Positions 1 through 6,728 of a stretch of DNA of 7,559 nt are shown here, piece by piece (within the stretch, counting starts at the first letter, position 1; each line of letters starts with the position of its first letter). Location: assembly GCA_027001525.1 (NCBI GenBank), contig JALTMR010000087.1:1-7559 (forward strand), in the 5' to 3' direction. Below the pieces are notes generated by a model. It ran no database searches and was not told the DNA's origin. It was given only the letters and a program-made list of their open reading frames with translations. The DNA comes from Gammaproteobacteria bacterium (GTDB taxonomy: Bacteria > Pseudomonadota > Gammaproteobacteria > Tenderiales > Tenderiaceae). Both the position numbers and the translations under genes were made by a program.

Positions 1-1778
1 TCGGGGGCGGGCGTCGCCGGAGAAGCGGAGGCGGGGGCCGCAGAAGGCGCGGGGGCCGGTGCCTCGCCGGCCTTGCCGCCGCTGAAGAGGGAGGGCTTGA
101 TCCATTTCTCCATGGTGGCAAACATCAGCGCCACATCGATGGGCTTGGCAATGTGATCCGTCATACCCTTCTCGGCGGCCTTGGCGCGGTCGCTGACCAT
201 GGCGTTGGCTGTCATGGCGATGATGGGCAGATCCTTGAAACGTGCATCCTGACGCAACGCCTGTGTTGCGGTGTAGCCGTCCATCACCGGCATCTGGATA
301 TCCATCAGCACACCATCCACCTGGATGCCGCCCTGGGTCAGCAGGTCCACCGCCTCTTTACCGTTGACGGCAAGAAAGGAGATGACGCCCACATCCGTCA
401 GCAGGTCGAGCAACAGCTCCATGTTGATTTCGTTGTCCTCCACCACCAGCACTCGCGCCCCTCGCAGACCGGTAGTCAATGCCTTCTCCTGCGGCGCCGC
501 AGACGCGCCACCGACCGCTGTCCCTGAGAGCTGCACCTGGCGACCAAAGGGGACGGTCAGACTGGCGTCATGAGCCAAAGCACTTTTATCGCCGGGACCG
601 AAGCAGGCGTTGAAAGAAAAACAGCTGCCCTGACCGACGTCACTCACCAGGCTGATCTCCCCCGCCATCATATTGACCAACCGCTTGGTAATTGCCAGCC
701 CCAGGCCGGTGCCGCCGTAGCTGCGCGAGGTGGAGCCATCGGCCTGGGTGAACTCCTCAAACAGCATGGCGTGTTTTTCCGGCGGCACACCAATGCCGGT
801 ATCGGTCACCGAGAAACGCAGTTCCACCCGCGCTTCATTTTGTTCAAGCAGCTCAACCTTGATGGCAATGGAGCCGCGTTCGGTAAACTTCACCGCATTG
901 CCGCCCAGATTCACCAGAATCTGGGTTAAACGGGTCGGGTCGCCCTTGAGACACAGAGGCAGGTCTGCCGCCGTCTCCACCATAAACTCCAGCCCCTTGT
1001 CCTGCGCCTTGAGGCCCACCATGTTGAGGGTGCGCTCCAGCACGTCGTTAAGGCAGAAATCGATGCTCTCCATCTGCAGGTGGCCGGCCTCGATTTTGGA
1101 AAAATCGAGCACGTCGTTAAGAATCCCCAGCAACGACTCTGCCGAGCGGTGTACCTTGTCGATATAGTTGCGCTGCTTGGCATTCAGCTCGCCTTTCAGC
1201 GCCTGGTAAGACATGCCGATGATGGCGTTCATGGGGGTGCGTATCTCATGACTCATCATGGCGAGAAATTCAGATTTGGCCTGATTGGCCGCCTCGGCCG
1301 ACTCCTTGGCCTGTTGCAACTCCAGCTCGCTGCGGCGGCGATCCGTCTCATCAAAGTGCAGGCCGTACAACTTGGAGGCCAGGCCATCCGCCTTGCGATC
1401 GATAAAGCCGGTCACGCGGACGTAGCGAATCTCCTCATCAGGGCGAACAATGCGAAAGGAGTGCTCAAAACGCGAGGTGCGACTTCTGTTCAGAGCACGC
1501 TGGAACAGGTCGATGGCCAGCTCCACGTCGTCAGGGTGTACCCGAGCGGCCCACTCCTCAACGGTGCCGCCAAACTGTCGCGGCGACAGCCCATAGAGCC
1601 CCAGTGACCAGCTGTCCCAGAAAAATCGCTGCACCCGGGGGTCAAAAGACCAGAGCCCCGTGCCGGAACTCGACAGCGCCAGACGCAGCATCCGCTCGCT
1701 TTCCGCCAGCTCTTTCAGCGCCAGTGCATCGTTGTCCCCGGAGGGGGGCAGATCAGAGCAGTGGTCTTCCATTTCCAC
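1..1778 (-). CDS. Hybrid sensor histidine kinase (PAS-HisKA-HATPase_c-REC), C-terminus off the left edge
   Basis: This is a soluble hybrid histidine kinase that would autophosphorylate on His and pass the phosphate to its own receiver domain; 592 residues are visible and no stop is reached. Numbered from the GTG at 1778, the order is: a PAS domain of the PAS_3 type at about 29-145 (contains RVHPDD), a short coiled coil (ELQQAKESAEAANQAKSEF), HisKA with H177 in MMSHEIRTPMNAIIG, and HATPase_c at about 280-400 with N box NLGGNAVKFT, G1 box DTGIGV and GGTGLGLAIT. The receiver at about 443-555 has the acidic pair E447/D448, phosphoacceptor D493 in LMDIQMP and K545 in AKPID. From about 573 the protein is an Ala/Pro-rich linker, which in this family usually leads to an HPt domain or a second receiver. 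No transmembrane segment or signal peptide is seen, so it should sense a cytosolic cue or a partner protein. The ligand cannot be told from the PAS sequence. It is divergent from rimO. Confidence 0.95.
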   Translation of the reverse strand, partial: MEMEDHCSDLPPSGDNDALALKELAESERMLRLALSSSGTGLWSFDPRVQRFFWDSWSLGLYGLSPRQFGGTVEEWAARVHPDDVELAIDLFQRALNRSRTSRFEHSFRIVRPDEEIRYVRVTGFIDRKADGLASKLYGLHFDETDRRRSELELQQAKESAEAANQAKSEFLAMMSHEIRTPMNAIIGMSYQALKGELNAKQRNYIDKVHRSAESLLGILNDVLDFSKIEAGHLQMESIDFCLNDVLERTLNMVGLKAQDKGLEFMVETAADLPLCLKGDPTRLTQILVNLGGNAVKFTERGSIAIKVELLEQNEARVELRFSVTDTGIGVPPEKHAMLFEEFTQADGSTSRSYGGTGLGLAITKRLVNMMAGEISLVSDVGQGSCFSFNACFGPGDKSALAHDASLTVPFGRQVQLSGTAVGGASAAPQEKALTTGLRGARVLVVEDNEINMELLLDLLTDVGVISFLAVNGKEAVDLLTQGGIQVDGVLMDIQMPVMDGYTATQALRQDARFKDLPIIAMTANAMVSDRAKAAEKGMTDHIAKPIDVALMFATMEKWIKPSLFSGGKAGEAPAPAPSAAPASASPATPAP

Positions 1779-1785
1779 AGAAAAA

Positions 1786-1790
1786 TCCTT
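1786..1790 (-). promoter_or_regulatory. Shine-Dalgarno AAGGA that favours the GTG start of the kinase
   Basis: On the minus strand AAGGA lies 7 nt before a GTG at 1778-1776. The in-frame ATG two codons later (1772-1770) would have a 13-nt spacer. The spacing therefore favours GTG as the true start, giving an N-terminus two residues longer than an ATG-only call. Confidence 0.6.
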
Positions 1791-1887
1791 TAAAAAATGT
1801 CAATTATTTACAACTTAAAACTGAACCACGGTTACTAATCGGCCAGCTATTCACATCCTTTAGATAGGACCTGCATCCGTACCTTCA

Positions 1888-1917
1888 GGGCGGCTCCAAC
1901 CACCGTAATAGCCGCCC
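1888..1917. repeat. 8-bp perfect inverted repeat in the kinase-rimO divergent intergenic region
   Basis: GGGCGGCT (1888-1895) and AGCCGCCC (1910-1917) are perfectly complementary across a 14-nt loop. No T tract follows on either strand, so it is not a standard intrinsic terminator. It lies 26 bp upstream of the rimO -10 box and could be an operator for either divergent gene or a structural remnant; the sequence does not decide between these. Confidence 0.5.
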
Positions 1918-1943
1918 CACCCCTCTCCGCCCGCCAAAGCGGG

Positions 1944-1949
1944 TATAAT
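1944..1949 (+). promoter_or_regulatory. Consensus -10 box (TATAAT), probable rimO promoter
   Basis: A perfect TATAAT sits 35 bp before the rimO ATG and would put transcription start near 1956, giving a leader of roughly 28 nt. The position of the -35 element (about 1921-1926, ccctct) is a poor match and there is no TG extension, so an activator or other contacts may be needed. The leader has no clear Shine-Dalgarno sequence before the ATG. Confidence 0.5.
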
Positions 1950-1984
1950 CCGGCCACTTTTGATGGCTACCCAGATAAATTCCC

Positions 1985-3304
1985 ATGACACACACATCAC
2001 GAAAAGTCGGCATCGTCAGTCTCGGCTGCCCCAAAGCTCTGGTGGACTCGGAGCAGATCATCACCCAGCTTCGGGCCGAGGGTTACCAGATCTCCCCCAG
2101 CTACGACGAGGCCGATCTGGTGGTGGTGAACACCTGTGGCTTTATCGATGACGCGGTGGCCGAGTCCCTCGACGCCATCGGCGAAGCCATTGCCGAAAAC
2201 GGCAAGGTGATCGTCACCGGCTGCCTCGGAGCCAAGGGCAACGTAGTGCAGGAAAACCACCCGCAGGTGCTGGCCGTCACCGGCCCCCATGCCTACCAGG
2301 AGGTGATGGCAGAGGTGCACAAACACCTGCCCCCCCGGCACGATCCGCACACCAGCCTGATCCCCCACCAGGGCATCAAGCTCACCCCCAACCACTACGC
2401 CTACCTGAAGATTTCCGAGGGCTGCAACCATCGCTGCACCTTCTGCATCATTCCCGATCTGCGGGGCGATCTGGAGAGCCGCCCCGTGGGCGAGGTGCTG
2501 CAAGAGGCGGAGAATCTGGTCAAATGCGGCATCAAGGAGCTGCTGGTGATCTCCCAGGACACCAGCGCCTACGGCGTCGATGTGAAGTACCGCACCGGCT
2601 TCTGGGGCGGTCGGCCGATCAAAACCCGCATGACCGAGCTGGCCGTTGCACTGGGAGAGATGGGGGTCTGGGTGCGCCTGCACTACGTCTACCCCTACCC
2701 CCATGTGGATGAGGTGATTCCGCTGATGGCCGAGGGCAAGATCCTGCCCTACCTCGACATCCCGCTGCAGCACGCCAGCCCCCGCATTCTCAAACTGATG
2801 AAACGCCCCGGTAATATCGACGGCACGCTGGAACGTATCAGGAAGTGGCGGGAGATCTGCCCGAACCTCACCCTGCGCAGCACCTTCATCGTCGGCTTCC
2901 CCGGCGAGACCGAGGCCGAATTCCAGATGCTGCTGGATTTTATTGAGGAGGCCCAGCTCGACCGCGTGGGGGCGTTTGCCTACTCTCCCGTGGACGGTGC
3001 CCAGGCCAACGAACTGCCAGACCCCGTCGCTCCCGAGGTTCAGCAGCAGCGCCTCGAACGCTTTATGAACGTGCAGCAGGCGATCAGTGAAAAGAAACTG
3101 GCCCGCAAAATCGGCACGACCCTCCAGGTCCTGATCGACACGGTTGACGCTGAAGGAGCCGTTGGCCGCAGCAGCGCCGATGCACCGGAAATTGACGGCA
3201 GGGTCTATATTGAAGATGTGGGACCGGGCGTTGAGGCGGGCAGCATCATCGACGTCACCGTCACCGACTCGGATGCCCACGACCTGTGGGCCCGCCCCGT
3301 GTAG
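1985..3304 (+). CDS. rimO: Ribosomal protein S12 methylthiotransferase RimO
   Basis: RimO is a radical SAM methylthiotransferase that adds a methylthio group to the beta carbon of a conserved aspartate of ribosomal protein S12 (Asp88/89 in E. coli numbering), in the cytosol. The protein is 439 residues, the usual length (about 440). The N-terminal MTTase domain (about 7-118) carries the three Cys of the auxiliary 4Fe-4S cluster: C15 (SLGCPK), C51 (NTCGF) and C80 (TGCLG). The radical SAM core has CNHRCTFC with C147, C151 and C154 (CX3CX2C). A TRAM domain follows from about 370, ending in [17 protein letters not shown] and the short TRAM domain match RimO rather than its tRNA-acting relative MiaB. 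The start at 1985 is the family's usual N-terminus although no good ribosome site precedes it. Nothing is missing or broken. Confidence 0.97.
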   Translation: MTHTSRKVGIVSLGCPKALVDSEQIITQLRAEGYQISPSYDEADLVVVNTCGFIDDAVAESLDAIGEAIAENGKVIVTGCLGAKGNVVQENHPQVLAVTGPHAYQEVMAEVHKHLPPRHDPHTSLIPHQGIKLTPNHYAYLKISEGCNHRCTFCIIPDLRGDLESRPVGEVLQEAENLVKCGIKELLVISQDTSAYGVDVKYRTGFWGGRPIKTRMTELAVALGEMGVWVRLHYVYPYPHVDEVIPLMAEGKILPYLDIPLQHASPRILKLMKRPGNIDGTLERIRKWREICPNLTLRSTFIVGFPGETEAEFQMLLDFIEEAQLDRVGAFAYSPVDGAQANELPDPVAPEVQQQRLERFMNVQQAISEKKLARKIGTTLQVLIDTVDAEGAVGRSSADAPEIDGRVYIEDVGPGVEAGSIIDVTVTDSDAHDLWARPV

Positions 3305-3336
3305 CGGCGGCCCACAGCCGATACCCTGCCCGGGCA

Positions 3337-3361
3337 GACAGAGAGTAGAAGCTCTCCTGTC
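3337..3361 (+). repeat. Hairpin between rimO and the 88-residue gene
   Basis: GACAGAGAG (3337-3345) pairs with CTCTC-C-TGTC (3352-3361), giving a 9-bp stem with one bulged C and a 6-nt loop. A self-complementary TGCCCGGGCA lies just before it at 3327-3336. Neither is followed by a run of T, so this is not a standard intrinsic terminator. It may be an attenuating or mRNA-stabilising structure in the 82-nt gap after rimO. Confidence 0.4.
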
Positions 3362-3375
3362 CACCGGGAAAACGC

Positions 3376-3380
3376 GAGGT
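3376..3380 (+). promoter_or_regulatory. Shine-Dalgarno GAGGT that sets the start of the 88-residue protein
   Basis: GAGGT lies 6 nt before the ATG at 3387. The reading frame is open further upstream into rimO, so this site is what argues for the short 88-residue product rather than a longer one overlapping the end of rimO. Confidence 0.65.
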
Positions 3381-3386
3381 GCCACC

Positions 3387-3653
3387 ATGTTAAAACCAGC
3401 AAAAAACGAAATGCTCCACGCACTTCAGGCCGCCGAACACCTGCGTGAACACAATCTGGACAAGCACCATATCGCCAAGGCGTTGCTCTACTTTGCCGAG
3501 CGCAACCGGATGCTGGAAAAAGTGCTCAGCTCGGCAGAACTCTACCTCCACTTCGGCCAGGGCTCGGCCGAGCATGCCAGCCTGGTGCGCGCCATCAAGT
3601 CAGCCCGTAACGCCGAAAAACACAGCCGCGCAGCGCTCCCAGCAAACGATTGA
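3387..3653 (+). CDS. Small helical protein of unknown function, 88 residues
   Basis: I do not recognise a named family. The protein is 88 residues, highly charged, rich in Ala, Leu, His, Glu and Lys, and has no signal peptide, membrane segment or Cys. The pattern MLHALQAAEHLREHNL, AKALLYFAERNRMLEKV and LVRAIKSARNAEKHS suggests three amphipathic helices, with a short turn FGQGSAEH before the last. It is probably a soluble, helical-bundle cytosolic protein. A good ribosome site 6 nt upstream and codon use like its neighbours support a real gene. It lies 82 nt after rimO on the same strand and may be cotranscribed with it, though a hairpin lies between. No enzymatic motif is visible and no function can be assigned. 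Confidence 0.75.
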   Translation: MLKPAKNEMLHALQAAEHLREHNLDKHHIAKALLYFAERNRMLEKVLSSAELYLHFGQGSAEHASLVRAIKSARNAEKHSRAALPAND

Positions 3654-3762
3654 TGCCTGCCGCCGCTTCACTCCCCGTAAGGGCTGGACCGGGTTGGCCT
3701 ATTTGCGACAAATGGGTTAACGTATCGACAATAATTCAGTTTGATGGTCAAGATTTTAATTC

Positions 3763-4539
3763 ATGACAAAACTCTGCCCGCGATTTAAGCCACTTACCCT
3801 GTTCGCTTGTTTTCTTGCAACCGGCCTGGCCGTTTCCGCAGGCAGCGCCGTGGCCGCCTGTGATGACCCCCCCGCCCCCAAAGTGGTATGGAAGGGCTGC
3901 GACAAGCAGGGCGTTGATCTCAGCCGGGCTGATCTGCGCGGCGCGGTACTCGACCGAATCAACCTTGAGAACGCCAATCTCAGCGGTGCCAATCTGCGCG
4001 GCGTCTACCTTGGCAAGGCCAATCTCAGGGGAGCCAATCTGCGCAAGGCCAAACTGATCGAGGCCAACCTGATGGGAGCCGACCTGACCGGGGCCGATTT
4101 AAGCAATGCACTCCTGCTGTCAGCCCGTTTTGAGCGCGCCAAATTCGTCAAGGCGCAACTGCCCAACGCCCGCCTTGACAAGAGCCGGGGCTACGATGCC
4201 GTCTTTCTCGATGCCAACCTCAAACAGGCCATTCTCAGCGATGCCAAAATGGAGCAGGCCAATTTCGACAACGCCGACCTAAGCGATGCCGACCTGAGCC
4301 GGGCGCTGCTGTCACGCACCTCAATGGAAAATGCCAATCTGCAAGGGGCCATGCTCAACAAAACCAGGCTCGACAAAGCCTTTCTGGTCAGTGCCGATTT
4401 CTCCTTCAGCGATTTAAGCAGTGCCACCCTGGTGGATGCTGAAATCATCGGCGCGACCTTTGAAGGTGCCCGCCTGAGCTACACCACCTGGGTTGACCGC
4501 AAGCGCTGCCGTTCGGGCTCCGTGGGGATTTGCCGTTAA
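3763..4539 (+). CDS. Exported pentapeptide-repeat protein
   Basis: The 258-residue product begins with a signal peptide: basic start (K3, R7, K9), hydrophobic core LTLFACFLATGLAV and a signal peptidase I site, AVA before A32. Residues 50-239 form 38 consecutive pentapeptides of the A(D/N)Lxx type with no shift in register, which should fold as a right-handed quadrilateral beta-helix of about 9 coils. Repeat 19 (KSRGY, 140-144) lacks the central Leu/Phe and sits exactly midway. Cys pairs flank the helix: C33/C46 before it and C252/C257 after it, fitting disulfide-stabilised caps in the periplasm. VAAC (30-33) also matches a lipobox, so a lipoprotein anchored at C33 is possible; the paired-Cys design makes plain secretion more likely. 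No enzymatic motif is visible; the family is known for binding surfaces, and no target can be named. The ATG has only a weak ribosome site and no convincing promoter was found in the 109-bp gap before it. Confidence 0.9.
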   Translation: MTKLCPRFKPLTLFACFLATGLAVSAGSAVAACDDPPAPKVVWKGCDKQGVDLSRADLRGAVLDRINLENANLSGANLRGVYLGKANLRGANLRKAKLIEANLMGADLTGADLSNALLLSARFERAKFVKAQLPNARLDKSRGYDAVFLDANLKQAILSDAKMEQANFDNADLSDADLSRALLSRTSMENANLQGAMLNKTRLDKAFLVSADFSFSDLSSATLVDAEIIGATFEGARLSYTTWVDRKRCRSGSVGICR

Positions 4540-4608
4540 CAGGCCACCGCAAGCGCACCGGCTGAACACTACAAAAAATAATAAACGCAATGTAAGGACA
4601 CCTCGTAA

Positions 4609-5607
4609 ATGACGGACACATCACCACTGCTTGAAGCCCAACAAAAATTCACCGACGCCGTACTGCTAAGAGCCCTCAACACGGAAGAGTGCACCCTGTT
4701 CGAGGCCCTGGGCCGCACCCTCTACTCCAACTTCACCGCCGTGGAGGACTCCCCGCCCTACCACCGCGCCATCGTCGAGGGCTTTCTGGTGAACACGGCC
4801 CAGACGCAGGGCGCCTCGGAGGAGAACCCCGTCAGCTTCAACATTGTCGGCAATGTTCACCCCGGCGACGAGCGCTGCCCCCAGGTCGCGGCCGGCGAGG
4901 CGATTGAGGTCAGCACCGGCAGCATCCTGCCCGATGGCCAGTACAGCATCGTCCGCCAGTGGGAAGCCAAACGCGAAGGCGACCGCATCTCCATCGGCCG
5001 CCCCTTTCCACCCCGCTTTTTTATCGAAGATCAGGGCTGCGACATCAAACAGGGCAGCACAGTCATCGACGCCGGCACCGTGCTACAGCCCGAACACCTG
5101 GCCACCCTCGCCAGCATGGGGGTTGGCGAGGTGGAGGTCAGCCGCAAGCCCCACGTATCGATCTTTGCCTCGGGCGACGAAGTGGTGCCGCACACTGCGC
5201 CGCTGCGCCCCGGTTCCATCCGTGACTGCAACACCATCCAGCTCAGCGCGGCCGTGGCTCAGGCCGGCGGCACGCCTCAGCCCTGCGGCATTATGGGGGA
5301 CGATTTCGATGCCTTCGTCGCGGTGATTGAAGAGGTGCTGGAGGACAGCGACATGATCGTCATCTCCGGCGGCACGGCGGTGGGGGGGCGGGATTTTGTC
5401 TCGGACCTCATTCGGGAGGTTGGCGAACTGATTATCGATGGCGTGCCCATGCGCTCCGGCCGCCCGCTCATCATGGGGATTGCCAAGGGCAAACCCATCA
5501 TCGCCGTAGCAGGTCATCCACCCGAGGCGCTGCGCGGCTTTCGCCTCTTTGGCGAGCCGGCCCTGAGAAAACTGCTGGGCCAAACCGTCGAACTGTTGCC
5601 GGGTTAA
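4609..5607 (+). CDS. MoeA-like molybdopterin-binding protein, short divergent form
   Basis: MoeA inserts molybdate into adenylylated molybdopterin to make molybdenum cofactor. This 332-residue protein follows the MoeA plan: N-terminal domain; a TGSILPDG segment (103-110) matching TGAxLPxGAD; EDQGCDIKQGS (140-150) matching GEDIRxGD; and a MoCF-type nucleotide-binding fold from about 183, with ASGDEVV (187-193), GSIRDCN (202-208), ISGGTAVGGRDF (252-263) and GHPPEAL (302-308). Two things differ. The signature SAMDGYAV is AIVEGFLV (54-61), with Glu for Asp. The protein also ends just after the MoCF fold, so the C-terminal beta-barrel domain of typical MoeA (about 400-411 residues) is missing; GNP is GHP. 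The TAA and convergent next gene show this is the natural end. Start: AAGGA at 4594-4598, 10 nt before the ATG. It may be a paralogue with altered activity rather than the housekeeping MoeA. Its place 69 nt after an exported protein gives no pathway hint. Confidence 0.85.
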   Translation: MTDTSPLLEAQQKFTDAVLLRALNTEECTLFEALGRTLYSNFTAVEDSPPYHRAIVEGFLVNTAQTQGASEENPVSFNIVGNVHPGDERCPQVAAGEAIEVSTGSILPDGQYSIVRQWEAKREGDRISIGRPFPPRFFIEDQGCDIKQGSTVIDAGTVLQPEHLATLASMGVGEVEVSRKPHVSIFASGDEVVPHTAPLRPGSIRDCNTIQLSAAVAQAGGTPQPCGIMGDDFDAFVAVIEEVLEDSDMIVISGGTAVGGRDFVSDLIREVGELIIDGVPMRSGRPLIMGIAKGKPIIAVAGHPPEALRGFRLFGEPALRKLLGQTVELLPG

Positions 5608-5636
5608 TAATCGGCAAACAGGCTTTCGGGCAGCCG

Positions 5637-6521
5637 CTAAGAGATCATGCTTTTGGCGAGCCTGGCAAGCTCGCCCTCGCCTTCCAGAACGGAGGCCAGG
5701 GCCTGCTCCACGTTCTCTGAGGTCAACCCCAGTGCCTCCAGCAATTTGGGTGAAGGCAGGTCGATCACCATCTCCGAAACGCCGTGTTCACTCAGCAAAT
5801 GGCTGGCAATATTGACCAGCTGGGCATACGCGGCATGCTCACCCCGGTAGGACTCGTTATGGTGCTGGAGAATGGCCGTCACCACCTCATCGGGCAGCCC
5901 CCAGGCTTTGGCCAGCCATGCGCCACTGGTGTCGTGACTGACCCCCAGCATCATTTTTTCCAGACGGATGATGCCCAGCGAAGGGTCCATCTCAAACTGA
6001 CTGCTGATCAGGCGCAAACGGGTCGGATGGAGATGGCCCAACAACAGAAAACCGATGTTATGCAACAGGCCGGAGAGGTGGCAGAGCCCCGCCACAGGGC
6101 GATCTGTGGCCGGCATCTGCCTGGCCAGCTCAACACACAGGGCCGCATTGTAAAAGCCGTCCCGCCACAACACCTCCAGCCCCAGCACGCCCTCGGCAGG
6201 AGACTCCAGACTTTTCCCGACGCCCATCCCCAGCGCCATGAACAGCGCCGGTTCGTAACCCAGCACCAGCGAAATCACCTCCTCCGTCGAGGTGATACGG
6301 CTGCCGTAACCGAACAGGGGGGACTGGCCGTAGCGCAGCATCTGCGCCGCCAACAGCGGGTCACTGTCGACAATGGCGGCCAGCTCGCGAATATCCCCCG
6401 TATCGGAGCCTTTCAGCACCAACAGCTGCTGAACGGTGTGAGGCAGTGGGGGTAGGTTGGTCTGTCGAACCAGCTGCTCCTCATAGAGGCGCGCAAAATC
6501 CTGGGGGGATAACGAGGTCAT
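5637..6521 (-). CDS. HDOD-domain signalling protein
   Basis: This 294-residue protein is an HDOD-family protein, a class related to HD phosphohydrolases that often works in signalling without catalysis. The N-terminal part (LPPLPHTVQQLLVL, then AIVDSDPLLAAQMLRYGQS) is the typical start of the domain, and residues 146-225 hold the core: GLLHNIGFLLLGHL, GVSHDTSGAWLAKAWGLP and ILQHHNES. The HD dyad is H154-N155, so Asp is replaced by Asn, arguing against metal-dependent phosphohydrolase activity; H196 and the HH pair at 220-221 remain. No membrane segment or partner domain is present. It converges with the MoeA-like gene across 29 bp with no T-tract terminator seen between them. The ATG has a weak ribosome site. 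It is on the same strand as the EAL gene but separated by 404 bp and a palindromic element. Confidence 0.92.
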   Translation of the reverse strand: MTSLSPQDFARLYEEQLVRQTNLPPLPHTVQQLLVLKGSDTGDIRELAAIVDSDPLLAAQMLRYGQSPLFGYGSRITSTEEVISLVLGYEPALFMALGMGVGKSLESPAEGVLGLEVLWRDGFYNAALCVELARQMPATDRPVAGLCHLSGLLHNIGFLLLGHLHPTRLRLISSQFEMDPSLGIIRLEKMMLGVSHDTSGAWLAKAWGLPDEVVTAILQHHNESYRGEHAAYAQLVNIASHLLSEHGVSEMVIDLPSPKLLEALGLTSENVEQALASVLEGEGELARLAKSMIS

Positions 6522-6644
6522 ACCTGACGTGTTCTCTCTGCAAATCTTTCAAATGGCCCCCGACAACACGAGGGTGCGCCCGAGCGGCAGTGGTGCCGAA
6601 AAAACGAAACGCTGTTGCAGAGAGCTATCGGCCAAACCCAACCC

Positions 6645-6664
6645 ACTAATTAGGACTAATTCTA
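6645..6664. repeat. Tandem ACTAATT motif, 10-bp spacing
   Basis: ACTAATTAGG is followed directly by ACTAATTCTA, so ACTAATT recurs at one helical turn, and CTAATTAG (6646-6653) is a palindrome. It overlaps the candidate -10 box of the HDOD promoter, so it could be a binding site for a regulator, but it is short and AT-rich. Confidence 0.35.
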
Positions 6665-6686
6665 AAAATAAAAAAATGATCCACAA
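6659..6686 (-). promoter_or_regulatory. Candidate sigma-70-type promoter for the HDOD gene
   Basis: On the minus strand TTGTGG (6686-6681) and TAGAAT (6664-6659) are separated by 16 bp in an AT-rich block. Transcription would start near 6652, leaving a leader of about 130 nt before the HDOD ATG. The -10 matches 5 of 6 consensus positions. Confidence 0.35.
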
Positions 6687-6697
6687 GCGACCAGCAG

Positions 6698-6723
6698 CCG
6701 CACACGAACTCGGCCAGGCGCCT
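6698..6723. repeat. Possible decayed copy of the EAL gene's 3' end and downstream sequence
   Basis: CTCGGCCAGGCGCCT (6709-6723) matches CTCGGCCAGCGCCT (6932-6945, last EAL codons) apart from one extra base. Next to it CCGCACACGAACT (6698-6710) resembles CCGGCGCACGAACT (6896-6909). The order and orientation are the same in both places, with about 23 bp missing from the left copy. This reads as an imperfect direct repeat flanking the palindrome, though a chance match in GC-rich DNA is not excluded. Confidence 0.35.
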
Positions 6724-6728
6724 TGCCT

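Noticed and set aside
153..1607. Several plus-strand open frames of 80-175 codons across the kinase
   Set aside because: All lie antisense to a kinase with unmistakable domains, overlap one another, and are His/Gln/Arg-rich shadow translations.
3144..3386. Upstream extension of the 88-residue protein into rimO
   Set aside because: The extension overlaps rimO in another frame, is low-complexity Ser/Pro/Arg-rich, and the good ribosome site supports the ATG at 3387.
1997..3388. 463-codon open frame antisense to rimO
   Set aside because: It mirrors almost the whole of rimO, has Gly/Ala/His/Val-rich sequence typical of the reverse strand of GC-rich genes, no ribosome site, and no recognisable domain; rimO itself is complete and certain.
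3694..3760. Promoter for the pentapeptide-repeat gene
   Set aside because: Candidate pairs such as TTGCGA with GACAAT at 18 bp are weak matches, and the AATAAT nearby has no -35 element at proper spacing.
5608..5636. Bidirectional terminator between the MoeA-like and HDOD genes
   Set aside because: Only a 4-bp CGGC/GCCG pairing is seen with no T tract, too weak to call.
5784..6455. 223-codon plus-strand open frame across the HDOD gene
   Set aside because: It is antisense to a clear HDOD domain and is Gln/His/Arg-rich with no family resemblance.
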